Below, one piece after another: positions 17,795 through 26,377 of a DNA stretch of 64,000 nucleotides (its first letter is position 1; each line of letters opens with the position of its first letter). The notes beneath the pieces were generated by a model that was given only the letters and a program-made list of their open reading frames with translations, was not told the origin of the DNA and searched no databases. A program made the translations under genes and the position numbers. Origin of the DNA: Bradyrhizobium sp. URHD0069 (GTDB lineage Bacteria; Pseudomonadota; Alphaproteobacteria; Rhizobiales; Xanthobacteraceae). The stretch is from positions 281,783 to 345,782 of the forward strand of contig NZ_KL370775.1 in NCBI RefSeq assembly GCF_000701345.1, given 5' to 3'.

Positions 17795-17997
17795 CTAATT
17801 GATCACTGCGAGGCCCCTAAATGCAGCGATCCCTTGCTCGGTCAACATGAGCAGGCTTGCAAGGCCGAAACGGGTTCCCTAGCTTTGATGATGAGATTGT
17901 TACATTGCGGAACGATTCTTACGAGGTTTGTGTCTTCTTATCGATCCATGTGGCCGGCCGCCAAAATTCAACGGCCCCGGCGCTGAGAGGAAATGCG

Positions 17998-18768
17998 ATG
18001 TCCGCCACTGCCCAGACGCTGCGCCCGCCCTCCAGAACCCTGATGTTTCTGGAGGGGCGGGCGATTCACGAGCTTGGCGCGTTTCTGGGCGCATTGCCGC
18101 TTCTCAATCTGGCTCCAAGGGGCGACGGCCATCCGGTGCTGGTATTGCCCGGGCTTGTCGCTTCGGACACCTCGACGCGCCCGCTGCGCAGCTTCCTTAG
18201 GAATCGCGGCTATGCCGTCAGCGGCTGGCGTCAGGGCCGCAACCTCGGTCTGCGCGATGGCGTGCAGCGTGCGATGGTCGATTTGGTGGACGAGCTTAGC
18301 GACACGCATGGGCGCAAGATCAGCATGGTCGGCTGGAGCCTCGGTGGCCTCTACGCACGCCAGCTGGCGAAGATGATGCCGGATCGCGTGCGTTCGGTGA
18401 TCACGCTCGGCAGTCCGTTTGCCGGCCATCCAAAGGCGACCAACGCCTGGCGCGTCTATGAGATGGCAAGCGGCCGCCGCGCCGACGAAGAGGACCCGCG
18501 GTTCGGCGGTGCGCTGGCGGAGACGCCGCCGGTGCCGACCACCGCGATCTTCAGCCGTACCGACGGCATCTGCGCGTGGCAGGGCTGCATGGAAAAGCCG
18601 TCCGCCCGCTCCGAGAACATCGAAGTCGAAAGCAGCCATTGCGGCATGGGCCATCATCCCGCCGTAGTTTACGCGGTCGCCGAGCGTCTCGCCCAGCCCG
18701 AAGGCAAGTGGGCGCCGTTCGACCGCAGCGGCTGGCGTAGCGTGGTCTATCCGGATCCCAACCGTTAA
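17998..18768 (+). CDS. Alpha/beta hydrolase (lipase-like), intact paralogue of the pseudogene at 5336
   Basis: 256-residue hydrolase with the landmarks LAPRGDGHPVLVLPGLVASD, WRQGRNLG, the nucleophile elbow GWSLGGLYAR near residues 114-119, ITLGSPFAG, TAIFSRTDGICAW carrying the acid, and SSHCGMGHHPAVV carrying the His. The AAG/TT-rich start has GAGAGG nine bases before ATG 17998. The same family is present, frameshifted, at 5336-6137, so the two copies bracket the lipid/PHA block. By family the enzyme is related to acyltransferase or depolymerase-like hydrolases; the substrate is unknown. A lipid ester or PHA-derived oligomer is plausible from context. Confidence 0.88.
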   Translation: MSATAQTLRPPSRTLMFLEGRAIHELGAFLGALPLLNLAPRGDGHPVLVLPGLVASDTSTRPLRSFLRNRGYAVSGWRQGRNLGLRDGVQRAMVDLVDELSDTHGRKISMVGWSLGGLYARQLAKMMPDRVRSVITLGSPFAGHPKATNAWRVYEMASGRRADEEDPRFGGALAETPPVPTTAIFSRTDGICAWQGCMEKPSARSENIEVESSHCGMGHHPAVVYAVAERLAQPEGKWAPFDRSGWRSVVYPDPNR

Positions 18769-18830
18769 GCGCCGCGCGCCGGCTGCCAGCTGGTGTGTCG
18801 TAAATCCTGAAAACGCGCTATGCCCTGAGC

Positions 18831-19700
18831 ATGCCGCACCCGCTTGCCCGCATCATCGAACAGCTCAAGCGCGAGCCCTCGCGCACCGGCTCGATCGTCA
18901 TCACGGTGTTTGGCGACGCGATCGTGCCGCGCGGCGGTTCGGTCTGGCTCGGAACGCTGCTGGAGTTTTTCAAGACATTGGACATCGACAGCGGCGTGGT
19001 GCGCACGGCGATGTCGCGGCTCGCAAGCGACGGCTGGCTCGAGCGCAACAAGGTCGGCCGCAACAGTTTCTATCGTCTGGCGGACAAGGGACGTCTGACC
19101 TTCGATGCCGCGGTCAAGCATGTCTATAATCCGCAATCGCCCGATTGGACCGGACGCTTCGAACTTCTCTTGATGGCGAATGCGGCGGATCGCGAGGCAT
19201 CGCGCGGGGCGCTGGAGGCGGCCGGCTTCGGCAGCCCTCTGCCGGGCGTGTGGATCGCGCCCTCGGGCGTTCCCATTCCGAAAGTGGCGGCGCGGGCGAT
19301 CCGGCTGGAAGTGTCAGCCGAGGACGACAGCGGACGGAGATTGCTCAGCGAAAGCTGGCCGCTCGATCGCACCGCCGACGCTTATGTGAAATTCACCAAG
19401 ACCTTCGAGCCATTGCGGGGCTGGATCGGACGGCGCGAGCGGCTTTCGGATACCGATGCGTTCACGGCTCGAATCCTGATGATCCATCACTACCGGCGGG
19501 TGGTGCTGCACGATCCGTTGCTGCCGGTCGCGCTGCTGCCAAAGAACTGGCCGGGTAGGCTGGCCCGTCAGCTTTGCCGGGAAATCTACCGAGGCCTCCT
19601 TCCTGCATCCGAACAATGGCTCGACCGGAACGGTTCGAATGAGGCGGGCGCCCTGCCGGCTGCCGGTGTGGAACTTGGGCGACGATTCGAGGATGCGTAA
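18831..19700 (+). CDS. paaX: PaaX-family transcriptional repressor
   Basis: 289-residue regulator of the PaaX family, which represses phenylacetate degradation genes and is released by phenylacetyl-CoA. The N-terminal winged-helix part shows TGSIVITVFGDAIVPRGGSVW, then the recognition region VVRTAMSRLASDGWLERNKVGR near residues 55-77. The PaaX central domain follows (RFELLLMANAADREASRGALEAAGFG) and the C-terminal part contains MIHHYRRVVLHDPLLP, a strongly conserved PaaX block. It is convergent with paaK and paaI, which it probably controls. The start has only a weak ribosome site. Confidence 0.92.
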   Translation: MPHPLARIIEQLKREPSRTGSIVITVFGDAIVPRGGSVWLGTLLEFFKTLDIDSGVVRTAMSRLASDGWLERNKVGRNSFYRLADKGRLTFDAAVKHVYNPQSPDWTGRFELLLMANAADREASRGALEAAGFGSPLPGVWIAPSGVPIPKVAARAIRLEVSAEDDSGRRLLSESWPLDRTADAYVKFTKTFEPLRGWIGRRERLSDTDAFTARILMIHHYRRVVLHDPLLPVALLPKNWPGRLARQLCREIYRGLLPASEQWLDRNGSNEAGALPAAGVELGRRFEDA

Positions 19701-19702
19701 AT

Positions 19703-19720
19703 ACGTTACCTTATTAACGT
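19703..19720. promoter_or_regulatory. Inverted repeat between paaX and paaK
   Basis: Arms ACGTTA (19703-19708) and TAACGT (19715-19720), spacer six bases, just after the paaX stop. It may be a terminator without a T tract or a regulator site. The rest of 19721-19895 shows nothing clear. Confidence 0.35.
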
Positions 19721-19895
19721 GAGTTTGTGATTTCTTGTCATACGCTAAGGCATCGCCTCCCTGAGGTCGGTCATGTACACGCAGGCGCTCAATACATCCG
19801 ACGGCGAAGACCGCAACATAGAGGACGCCGCGCGCGCCGCGCATTTCCAGGCGCGCATCGATGCCGAGGAGCGCATCGAGCCACGAGGGCGAAAC

Positions 19896-21227
19896 CTACT
19901 CCTTTGGCCGCTTGTCGATGATGCGCTTGGCCTTGCCGAGCGAGCGCTCCAGCGTATCGGGCGCGACCGCCCTGACGCGCGCGGTGATGCCGATGCTGTT
20001 CTTGATAGAGGCGGTGACCCGCTCGGTATGCTCAAGTAGCCCGCTGCCGTCCCAGCTCTCGGGGCGCGCTTCCGCCAGCACCGTCATCTCGTCCATTCGT
20101 CCCTCGCGCGTCAGTTCGATGATGAAATGCCCGCCGCACCAGTCGGTGGCGACCAGCACTTCCTCGATCTGGGTCGGGAAAAGATTGACGCCGCGCAGGA
20201 TGATCATGTCATCGGAACGTCCCGTCACCTTCTCCATGCGCCGCATTCCCGGCCGTGCTGTGCCCGGCAACAGTCGCGTCAGATCGCGGGTGCGGTAGCG
20301 GACGACCGGAAACGCTTCCTTGGTCAGTGAGGTGAAGACAAGCTCGCCGATTTCGCCGTCGGGCAGCATCGCGCCGGTCTCGGGATCGATCACCTCCGGA
20401 TAGAAATGATCCTCCCATATATGCAGGCCGTCTTTGGTCTCGATGCATTCCTGCGCGACGCCGGGGCCGATCACTTCGGACAGGCCGTAGATATCGGTGG
20501 CGTCCATGTCGAACGTCGCTTCGATCTCACCTCGCAGCGCATTGGTCCAGGGTTCGGCGCCGAAGATGCCGATTTTCAACGACGACTGGCGCGGATCCAA
20601 ACCCCTGCGTTTGAATTCGTCCGATATCGCCAGCATGTAGCTCGGCGTCACCGTGATGATGTCGGGCTTGAAATCGTTGATCAACTGCACCTGCCGCTCG
20701 GTCATGCCGCCGGAGACCGGCACCACGGTACAGCCCAGCCGCTCGGCGCCGTAATGCACGCCAAGGCCGCCGGTGAAGAGGCCATAGCCGTAGGCGTTGT
20801 GGATGATCATGCCGGTGCGGCCGCCCGCGGCGCGGATCGAACGCGCCATCACGTCGGACCAGACATCGATATCGGCTTTGGTATATCCGACCACGATCGG
20901 CTTGCCCGTGGTGCCGGAAGAGGCGTGGACGCGGACCAGCTTTTCGCGCGGCACGGCGAACATGTTGAACGGGTAGTTGTCGCGCAAGTCGGTCTTCACC
21001 GTGAAAGGAAAATTGCGGAGATCCGACTGCTGCCGAAAATCATTGGGATGCACGCCGGCGCCGTCAAAGGCTTTTTTGTAATGCGCGACGTTGTTGTAGG
21101 CGTGCGCAAGGGTCCAGGCGAGTCGTTTGGTTTGCAGCGCTATGATCTCATCGCGCGAAGCCCGCTCGGCCTCGTCCATCTCGGCGCTATAGCCGCTGCG
21201 CCTGGATTGAGGGGTCCTCGAAGCCAT
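19896..21227 (-). CDS. paaK: Phenylacetate-CoA ligase
   Basis: 443-residue ATP-dependent ligase that activates phenylacetate to phenylacetyl-CoA, the first step of the aerobic phenylacetate pathway. The AMP-binding motif is SSGTTGKP (residues 103-110). Other PaaK landmarks are RAAGGRTGMIIHNAYGYGLFTGGLG, the aromatic-site segment FGAEPWTNALR, IYGLSEVIGPGVAQEC, and the hinge motif RSDDMIILRGVNLFPTQIEE. The length is the family norm. The ATG at 21227 sits 24 bases after the paaI stop, so paaI-paaK form one unit, convergent with paaX. Confidence 0.96.
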   Translation of the reverse strand: MASRTPQSRRSGYSAEMDEAERASRDEIIALQTKRLAWTLAHAYNNVAHYKKAFDGAGVHPNDFRQQSDLRNFPFTVKTDLRDNYPFNMFAVPREKLVRVHASSGTTGKPIVVGYTKADIDVWSDVMARSIRAAGGRTGMIIHNAYGYGLFTGGLGVHYGAERLGCTVVPVSGGMTERQVQLINDFKPDIITVTPSYMLAISDEFKRRGLDPRQSSLKIGIFGAEPWTNALRGEIEATFDMDATDIYGLSEVIGPGVAQECIETKDGLHIWEDHFYPEVIDPETGAMLPDGEIGELVFTSLTKEAFPVVRYRTRDLTRLLPGTARPGMRRMEKVTGRSDDMIILRGVNLFPTQIEEVLVATDWCGGHFIIELTREGRMDEMTVLAEARPESWDGSGLLEHTERVTASIKNSIGITARVRAVAPDTLERSLGKAKRIIDKRPKE

Positions 21228-21251
21228 CGCGCGCTCCCCGAAATCGCCTGT

Positions 21252-21713
21252 CTAATCCAATTGGGCCTCGGCGCCAGTCGGCACCCATGCGCCGCCGAGT
21301 GTGCGCGAATGGCCGCGCAACTCGGCGATTGCGACATCATCGATGGTGACGCGCACATCGCAAATCCCGGAACGTCCGGTTCGCGAGATTTCCCGCGCCG
21401 TCGCGATCAGGCGATCGCCGAGCTTGCCCGGCCTGATGAAAGAGATGTTGCACTGCGCCGCGACCGTGCGCTCGTTATGGGAGTTGCAGGCAAAAGCGAA
21501 CGCAGAATCCGCCAGCAGGAAAATAAAGCCGCCATGGGCGATGCCGTGGCCGTTGACCATGTGCGGCTTGATCGTCATCGCCAGTGTGGCTTCGCCTGGC
21601 TTGATCTGCAGGATTTCCATGCCGAGACCCCTGCTGGCGTCGTCTTCCTTCCACATCGCCTCGGCGCAGGCGCGCGCGAGATCGTCGGGTAAAAGCGTGG
21701 CCTTGACGTTCAT
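21252..21713 (-). CDS. paaI: Hydroxyphenylacetyl-CoA thioesterase PaaI
   Basis: 153-residue hotdog-fold thioesterase. The active-site helix region is HMVNGHGIAHGGFIFLLADS near residues 50-69, with the HGG and the following Asp typical of PaaI. Substrate-side residues FAFACNS follow. PaaI hydrolyses stalled hydroxyphenylacetyl-CoA and so rescues CoA when the ring epoxidation pathway backs up. It is the first gene of the paaI-paaK unit and lies opposite a quinone oxidoreductase gene, with a TetR-like palindrome in between. The paaABCDE ring-epoxidase genes are not in the window. Confidence 0.92.
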   Translation of the reverse strand: MNVKATLLPDDLARACAEAMWKEDDASRGLGMEILQIKPGEATLAMTIKPHMVNGHGIAHGGFIFLLADSAFAFACNSHNERTVAAQCNISFIRPGKLGDRLIATAREISRTGRSGICDVRVTIDDVAIAELRGHSRTLGGAWVPTGAEAQLD

Positions 21714-21804
21714 CGCGGCCCCTCTGCGAGCGCCAACCTGCCGAGCGGGGATCGATCCAAAGTTGCTCTCCCAGGTCGCCGGGCTTATTGGACAAGCCTC
21801 TTGA

Positions 21805-21826
21805 ACTAGCCGATCAGTCGGTTAGT
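21805..21826. promoter_or_regulatory. TetR-like operator upstream of paaI
   Basis: Near-perfect inverted repeat: arms ACTAGCCGA and TCGGTTAGT around a four-base centre, with a single mismatch pair. It lies about 92 bases upstream of paaI and 81 bases before the likely start of the quinone oxidoreductase. Size and symmetry fit a TetR-type regulator; no TetR gene is in the window. Confidence 0.45.
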
Positions 21827-21906
21827 CATGGTGCGAAGCCACCATGGTGTCAGCGATCCCTGCGGGCGTCAAATCGCGTTCGAAATCGCCAAACTCGAGA
21901 ACACCC

Positions 21907-22941
21907 ATGATGCCGGCCCCCCAAAAACCAGATGGTCCGCCTGTCGCCGTCGAGGCGCGTTGCGTCCGTCTGCCAGCGAAGGCTGATGATCCGGCGTCGC
22001 TCGCACCGGCGGTGGAGCGGCGCACGCTTTCGCGAGCGGCGAACGAGGTGCTGATCGAGATCAAGGCGGCGGCCGTCAATCCATCCGACGTGAAGGCTGC
22101 GACCGGCCTGATGGCTTACGCGGTATTTCCGCGCACGCCCGGCCGGGACTACGCCGGGATCGTGATCGACGGGCCGGCCGACTTGATCGGGCGCGAGGTG
22201 TTCGGCTCGTCGGGCGATCTTGGGATCCGGCGCGACGGCACCCATGCCACGCACCTTGCCGTCGAAGCCGATGCGGTGGTGGAGAAGCCGAAACATCTAT
22301 CGTGGGATGAAGCCGCCGGGATCGGCGTTCCCTTCGTCACCGCGATGGAGGGCTTTCGCCGCGCCGGAATGCCCAACAAAGGCGAGACCGTGCTGGTGAT
22401 GGGCGTGAACGGCAAGGTCGGGCAGGCCGCGGTGCAAATCGCAAGTTGGAATGGCGCGCGCGTCGTCGGCGTGGTGCGCAAGAACGAACCCTATGAGGGC
22501 CATGCCAATTCGAGGGTTGAAGTGATCGACGCGTCCACGACCGATGTCGCGGCGCGCGTTCGCGAGTTGACGAATGGCAAGGGCGCCGACATCGTATTCA
22601 ATACCGTCGGCGATCCCTATTTCCAGGCGGCGCACAAATCGCTCGCCGTGCGTGGGCGCCAGATCCTGATCGCCGCCATCGACAGGATCGTGCAGTTCGA
22701 CATCCTGGAATTTTATCGCGGCCAGCACAGCTATGTCGGCATCGATACGCTGGGGCTGTCTTCAACTGCAACCGGCGAGGTGCTGAGAGAACTCGGCCCC
22801 GGTTTCGTCAGCGGAGATCTCAAGCCGTTTCCCATTAAGGCAAGTGCGGTCTATTCGCTGGAAGACGCCAAAGCTGCCTTTCTGACGGTTGCCGGTTCAT
22901 CGCGCGATCGCGTGATCCTGCGGCCCGCGCCAGCAAGATAA
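21907..22941 (+). CDS. NAD(P)-dependent quinone oxidoreductase, zinc-independent MDR family
   Basis: 344-residue medium-chain dehydrogenase/reductase. N-terminal GroES-like fold has EVLIEIKAAAVNPSDVKAATG and FPRTPGRDYAGIVIDG. The nucleotide site is ETVLVMGVNGKVGQAAVQIA with a GxxGxxG pattern near residues 168-175. Catalytic-zinc ligands (GHE) are absent, which points to the quinone oxidoreductase branch. The start is uncertain: ATG 21907 has GAG upstream, ATG 21844 would add 21 basic, poorly family-like residues and would overlap the regulatory gap. Divergent from paaI; a link to aromatic catabolism is possible only by position. Confidence 0.87.
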   Translation: MMPAPQKPDGPPVAVEARCVRLPAKADDPASLAPAVERRTLSRAANEVLIEIKAAAVNPSDVKAATGLMAYAVFPRTPGRDYAGIVIDGPADLIGREVFGSSGDLGIRRDGTHATHLAVEADAVVEKPKHLSWDEAAGIGVPFVTAMEGFRRAGMPNKGETVLVMGVNGKVGQAAVQIASWNGARVVGVVRKNEPYEGHANSRVEVIDASTTDVAARVRELTNGKGADIVFNTVGDPYFQAAHKSLAVRGRQILIAAIDRIVQFDILEFYRGQHSYVGIDTLGLSSTATGEVLRELGPGFVSGDLKPFPIKASAVYSLEDAKAAFLTVAGSSRDRVILRPAPAR

Positions 22942-23033
22942 TGAATTTAAGCCGTCATGGCGAGCCAGCGGGCGGACGAATCCGCGGCCGATGCCAAGCC
23001 CCGGTAACTTGAGATCGGCCGAGCGATTGTTCG

Positions 23034-24257
23034 TCAATCTGCCGCGTGCGTTACGATGTGAATCTCCGAGGTGAGGGTGCGATGCACCGGGCACTTGTCG
23101 GCGATTTCCATCAGCTTCTTGCGTTGTTCAGCGTCTAGCGCACCCTCGATGGTGATGATCCGTTCGATTTGATCGAGCATTCCGACCCGGGTTTCGCAAT
23201 CGGCGCAATCTTCCGCGTGTATCTTGCTGTGCTTCAGCCTCACCGTCACCCGCTCCAGCGGCAGGGATTTGCGGTCGGCGTACAAGCGCATGGTCATGGA
23301 TGTGCAGGCGCCGAGCCCGGCAAGCACGAAGTCATATGGTCCGGGTCCGGTGTCCTCGCCGCCGGCGGCGATCGGCTCATCGGCCAGCATGCGATGCGGC
23401 CCGGCGGAAATCGTTTGCTGGAATTTGCTGGTGCGGGTTTCGCGAACCACGACGTTTCGCGGCCCTTCGCCGGGATCGACGACCTGCTCGGGCCCGACGG
23501 GATCGAAATAGCGCGTCGCCCAGGCGGCAATGACCTCGGCGACATACGCGGCGTCACGCTTGCCGGTGAGCAGATGATCCGCACCGGCCAGCGACACGAA
23601 GCTCTTGGGGTGCTTGGCCGCGACGAAAATACGGGTGGCGTTGTCGATGCCGACCGTGTCGTCGGTCGGCGCGTGCATGATCAGCAGCGCCTTGTGCAGT
23701 TTCATCACATGTGCCATCAGGCCATGCTCGGCGATGTCGTCGAGAAATTCCCGCTTGATCTGAAACGGCCGGCCGGCGAGCGAGACCTCGACCTTGCCCT
23801 GCTCGCGGATGTCCTCGATGCGATCCTTGAACAGGCCGGTGACATGGGCGGGATCGGAGGGGGCGGCGATGGTGACGACGGCCTTGGCATCCGGAATTTG
23901 CTCTGCTGCGGCGAGAATAGCGGCGCCGCCCAGACTATGGCCGATCAGGATCGCCGGGCCTTTGCGGGTTTCGCGCAGGTGGTCGGCCGCCCGCACCAGA
24001 TCCGCGACATTCGAGGAAAACGTCGCGTTGGCGAAATCGCCTTCGCTGGAGCCTAAGCCCGTGAAGTCGAACCGCAGCACCGCGATGCCCTTTGCCGCCA
24101 GCGCCACCGCGATCCGCCTGGCGGCCAGCACGTCCTTGCCGCAGGTGAAGCAGTGCGCGAACAGCGCATAGGCAGCGGGTTCATGCTCGGGCAGGTCCAG
24201 CGCCGCGGCGAGCTGATCGCCTTCCGAGCCCGTGAATTGGAAACGTTCAGTCGGCAC
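23034..24257 (-). CDS. Fusion of alpha/beta hydrolase and OsmC-like peroxiredoxin domain
   Basis: 407-residue two-domain protein. Residues 1-250 are an alpha/beta hydrolase with YALFAHCFTCGKD, RFDFTGLGSSEGDF and the nucleophile elbow GHSLGG. The OsmC domain starts near residue 270 (KFQQTISAGPHRMLADEPI) and has the redox Cys in LGACTSMTMRLYAD, with a second Cys in KCPVHRTLTSEI. OsmC proteins reduce organic hydroperoxides. This fusion recurs in proteobacteria, so it is a real architecture and not an assembly artefact. GTG start with GGAGG upstream. It is the last gene of a five-gene reverse-strand run. Confidence 0.93.
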   Translation of the reverse strand: MPTERFQFTGSEGDQLAAALDLPEHEPAAYALFAHCFTCGKDVLAARRIAVALAAKGIAVLRFDFTGLGSSEGDFANATFSSNVADLVRAADHLRETRKGPAILIGHSLGGAAILAAAEQIPDAKAVVTIAAPSDPAHVTGLFKDRIEDIREQGKVEVSLAGRPFQIKREFLDDIAEHGLMAHVMKLHKALLIMHAPTDDTVGIDNATRIFVAAKHPKSFVSLAGADHLLTGKRDAAYVAEVIAAWATRYFDPVGPEQVVDPGEGPRNVVVRETRTSKFQQTISAGPHRMLADEPIAAGGEDTGPGPYDFVLAGLGACTSMTMRLYADRKSLPLERVTVRLKHSKIHAEDCADCETRVGMLDQIERIITIEGALDAEQRKKLMEIADKCPVHRTLTSEIHIVTHAAD

Positions 24258-24332
24258 GTCGGCCCTCCATGGTGGCGGTGGGGCTCCCTCTCTCCCTTGG
24301 AAAGGATAAGAGAGGTGAACGCTGAAATTCAG

Positions 24333-24998
24333 TCAATGGCCGGAATAACGCTGCTCCTGCCAGGGATCACCGCGGTTGTGATAACCGCGCACTTCCCAGT
24401 AGCCCGGCGCATCCTCGGCGAGGAATTCGATGCTCTGCAGCCACTTCGCGCTCTTCCAGAAATAGAGATGCGGCACCACCAGTCGCACCGGGCCGCCGTG
24501 CTCCGGCTGCAGCGGCGCGCCGGACCAGGCGTGCGCGAGCAGGGCGTCTTCGGCGGCAAAATCTTCCAGCGTCAGGTTGGTGGTGTAGCCGTCATGGGAA
24601 TGCAGCACGACGTATCGCGCTTCGTCGCGCGGCCGGCAGGCCATCAGGAGATCGCGGATCGGCAACCCTTCCCATTGGTTGTCGTAGCGCGACCATGTGG
24701 TTACGCAATGGATGTCGGATGTGAACTTCGCCTGCGGCTGGGCCGTGAATTGCGCCCAATCCCAGAATATCGGATTTTCAACTGCGCCGTAGACGTCGAG
24801 CCGCCAGCGCTCACGGGAAATCTGCGGCGTAAGGCCGAGGTCGAGGATTGGCCAGTCACGGGTCAGATGCTGCCCCGGCGGCAGGCGCTGCTCCTCCGGA
24901 CGGGGGGTCTTTCCGGTGAGAAGGCGGCCCTCGCGCGCCCAGCGCTGCTTGCTGCGCGTCAGCTTGCTGATTGGCGGCTGCTGGTTCTCACCGGCCAT
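24333..24998 (-). CDS. Molybdopterin-dependent sulfite-oxidase-like oxidoreductase
   Basis: 221-residue single-domain enzyme of the oxidoreductase molybdopterin-binding family. The Mo-ligating Cys is in SDIHCVTTWSRYDNQWEG at about residue 118, with the surrounding pattern typical of the family. HGGPVRLVVPHLYFWKSAKW is the second landmark. No twin-arginine signal peptide is visible, so it should act in the cytoplasm. It follows the transporter gene by 14 bases on the same strand. Substrate unknown; YedY-like reductase or sulfite oxidase activities are both possible. Confidence 0.9.
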   Translation of the reverse strand: MAGENQQPPISKLTRSKQRWAREGRLLTGKTPRPEEQRLPPGQHLTRDWPILDLGLTPQISRERWRLDVYGAVENPIFWDWAQFTAQPQAKFTSDIHCVTTWSRYDNQWEGLPIRDLLMACRPRDEARYVVLHSHDGYTTNLTLEDFAAEDALLAHAWSGAPLQPEHGGPVRLVVPHLYFWKSAKWLQSIEFLAEDAPGYWEVRGYHNRGDPWQEQRYSGH

Positions 24999-25012
24999 AT
25001 CTCATGCCTTCG

Positions 25013-26338
25013 TTATTCGTGACGATGCATCGCCGATTCATGTTTGGTATCGCGCATGGTCGCGTAGATGATCAGGGAGAGGCAGATCATGCCGCTGAGA
25101 TAGTAGTAAAACCAGTGCTCGTGGCCAAGGCTCTTGAAATACAGCGCGATCGCAGGCGCGGTGCCGCCGAACACCGAAACGGTGATCGCATAGGGAAGGC
25201 CGACGCCGAGCGCGCGGACATTGGTGGGAAACAACTCGGCCTTCACGATGGCGTTGATCGAGGTATAGCCGGCGACGAAAATCCAGGCTGCGCAAATCAG
25301 CAGAAACGCCGTGAATGGCGACTTGGTTTCCTTCAGCGTCGTCAGGATCGGAATCGTCGACAGCGTGCCGGCGACGCCGAAAAAGATCAGCAGCGGCTTG
25401 CGGCCGATGCGGTCGGACAGCGCGCCGTAAAGCGGCTGAAGCAATGTTGCGAAAATCAGCGAGCCGAAAATCACGAGTGTGGTCTGGTCTTCGGTAAGTC
25501 CGACGGACAGTTTGACGAAGGTCTGCATATAGGTCGTGAAGGTGTAGAACGCAGCAGTGCCGCCGGCGGTGAGACCCACTACCAGCAGCAGCTCGCGCGG
25601 ATATTTTAGGAGGCCGCGGATCGAGCCGGTCGGTTTTGTCACCTTCTTGGCTTCGACGAACGCTTCGGTCTCATGCAGGTTGCGCCGCATCACGGCTGCA
25701 AAGATCGCGAGCAGGGCGCCGATCACGAATGGGATGCGCCAGCCCCAGTCTTTCAGCTCCTGCGGCGTCAAAAATACCTTTTGCAGCAACAACAGCACGA
25801 TAATCGCGGTGAGCTGGCCGCCGATCAAGGTGACGTATTGAAAGCTGGAATAGAACCCGCGATGTCTGGGGTCGGCGACTTCGCTGAGATAGGTGGCGCT
25901 GGCGCCGTATTCGCCGCCAAGGCTCAATCCCTCGACGACGCGCGCCAACGCCAGAATCGCCGGCGCGGCGATGCCGATCGAGGCATAGGTCGGCGTTACC
26001 GCGATGATCAATGAGCCGAAGCACATGCAGACCACCGACAGCGTCAGCGACAGCCGTCGGCCGTAGCGGTCGGCGATGTAACCGAACAGCCAGCCGCCGA
26101 GCGGCCGCATCAGGAACGTCGCGGCGAACAGCACAGCCGCATTGAGCTGCTGCACCACCGGGTCGCTGTTCGGAAAGAAGGCCGGCGCGAAATAAAGCGC
26201 GAACGCCGTATAGGCGTAAAAATCGTACCATTCGACAAGATTGCCGATCGAGCCGATGAAGATAGCCTTGATCCGGCGTTGTACATCGCGGATGTCAACT
26301 TGATCTACGACGGTCGGATTCACCGCTTGGTCTGTCAC
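25013..26338 (-). CDS. MFS transporter, metabolite:H+ symporter (MHS) family, KgtP-like
   Basis: 441-residue, 12-helix proton symporter. The MHS signature GNLVEWYDFYAYTAFALYFA lies near residues 33-52, and the loop-2 MFS motif is in GGWLFGYIADRYGRRLSL. VEGLSLGGEYGASATYLSEV followed by FQYVTLIGGQLTA matches KgtP-type alpha-ketoglutarate permeases. It probably imports a dicarboxylate or aromatic acid. GTG start with GGAG upstream, 39 bases after the P450 stop. Position directly behind ferredoxin and P450 suggests it imports the P450 substrate or a related acid. Confidence 0.93.
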   Translation of the reverse strand: MTDQAVNPTVVDQVDIRDVQRRIKAIFIGSIGNLVEWYDFYAYTAFALYFAPAFFPNSDPVVQQLNAAVLFAATFLMRPLGGWLFGYIADRYGRRLSLTLSVVCMCFGSLIIAVTPTYASIGIAAPAILALARVVEGLSLGGEYGASATYLSEVADPRHRGFYSSFQYVTLIGGQLTAIIVLLLLQKVFLTPQELKDWGWRIPFVIGALLAIFAAVMRRNLHETEAFVEAKKVTKPTGSIRGLLKYPRELLLVVGLTAGGTAAFYTFTTYMQTFVKLSVGLTEDQTTLVIFGSLIFATLLQPLYGALSDRIGRKPLLIFFGVAGTLSTIPILTTLKETKSPFTAFLLICAAWIFVAGYTSINAIVKAELFPTNVRALGVGLPYAITVSVFGGTAPAIALYFKSLGHEHWFYYYLSGMICLSLIIYATMRDTKHESAMHRHE

Positions 26339-26377
26339 GCATAATCTCCGAGTGATGAAGGGCTGGACGCGAAGGCG

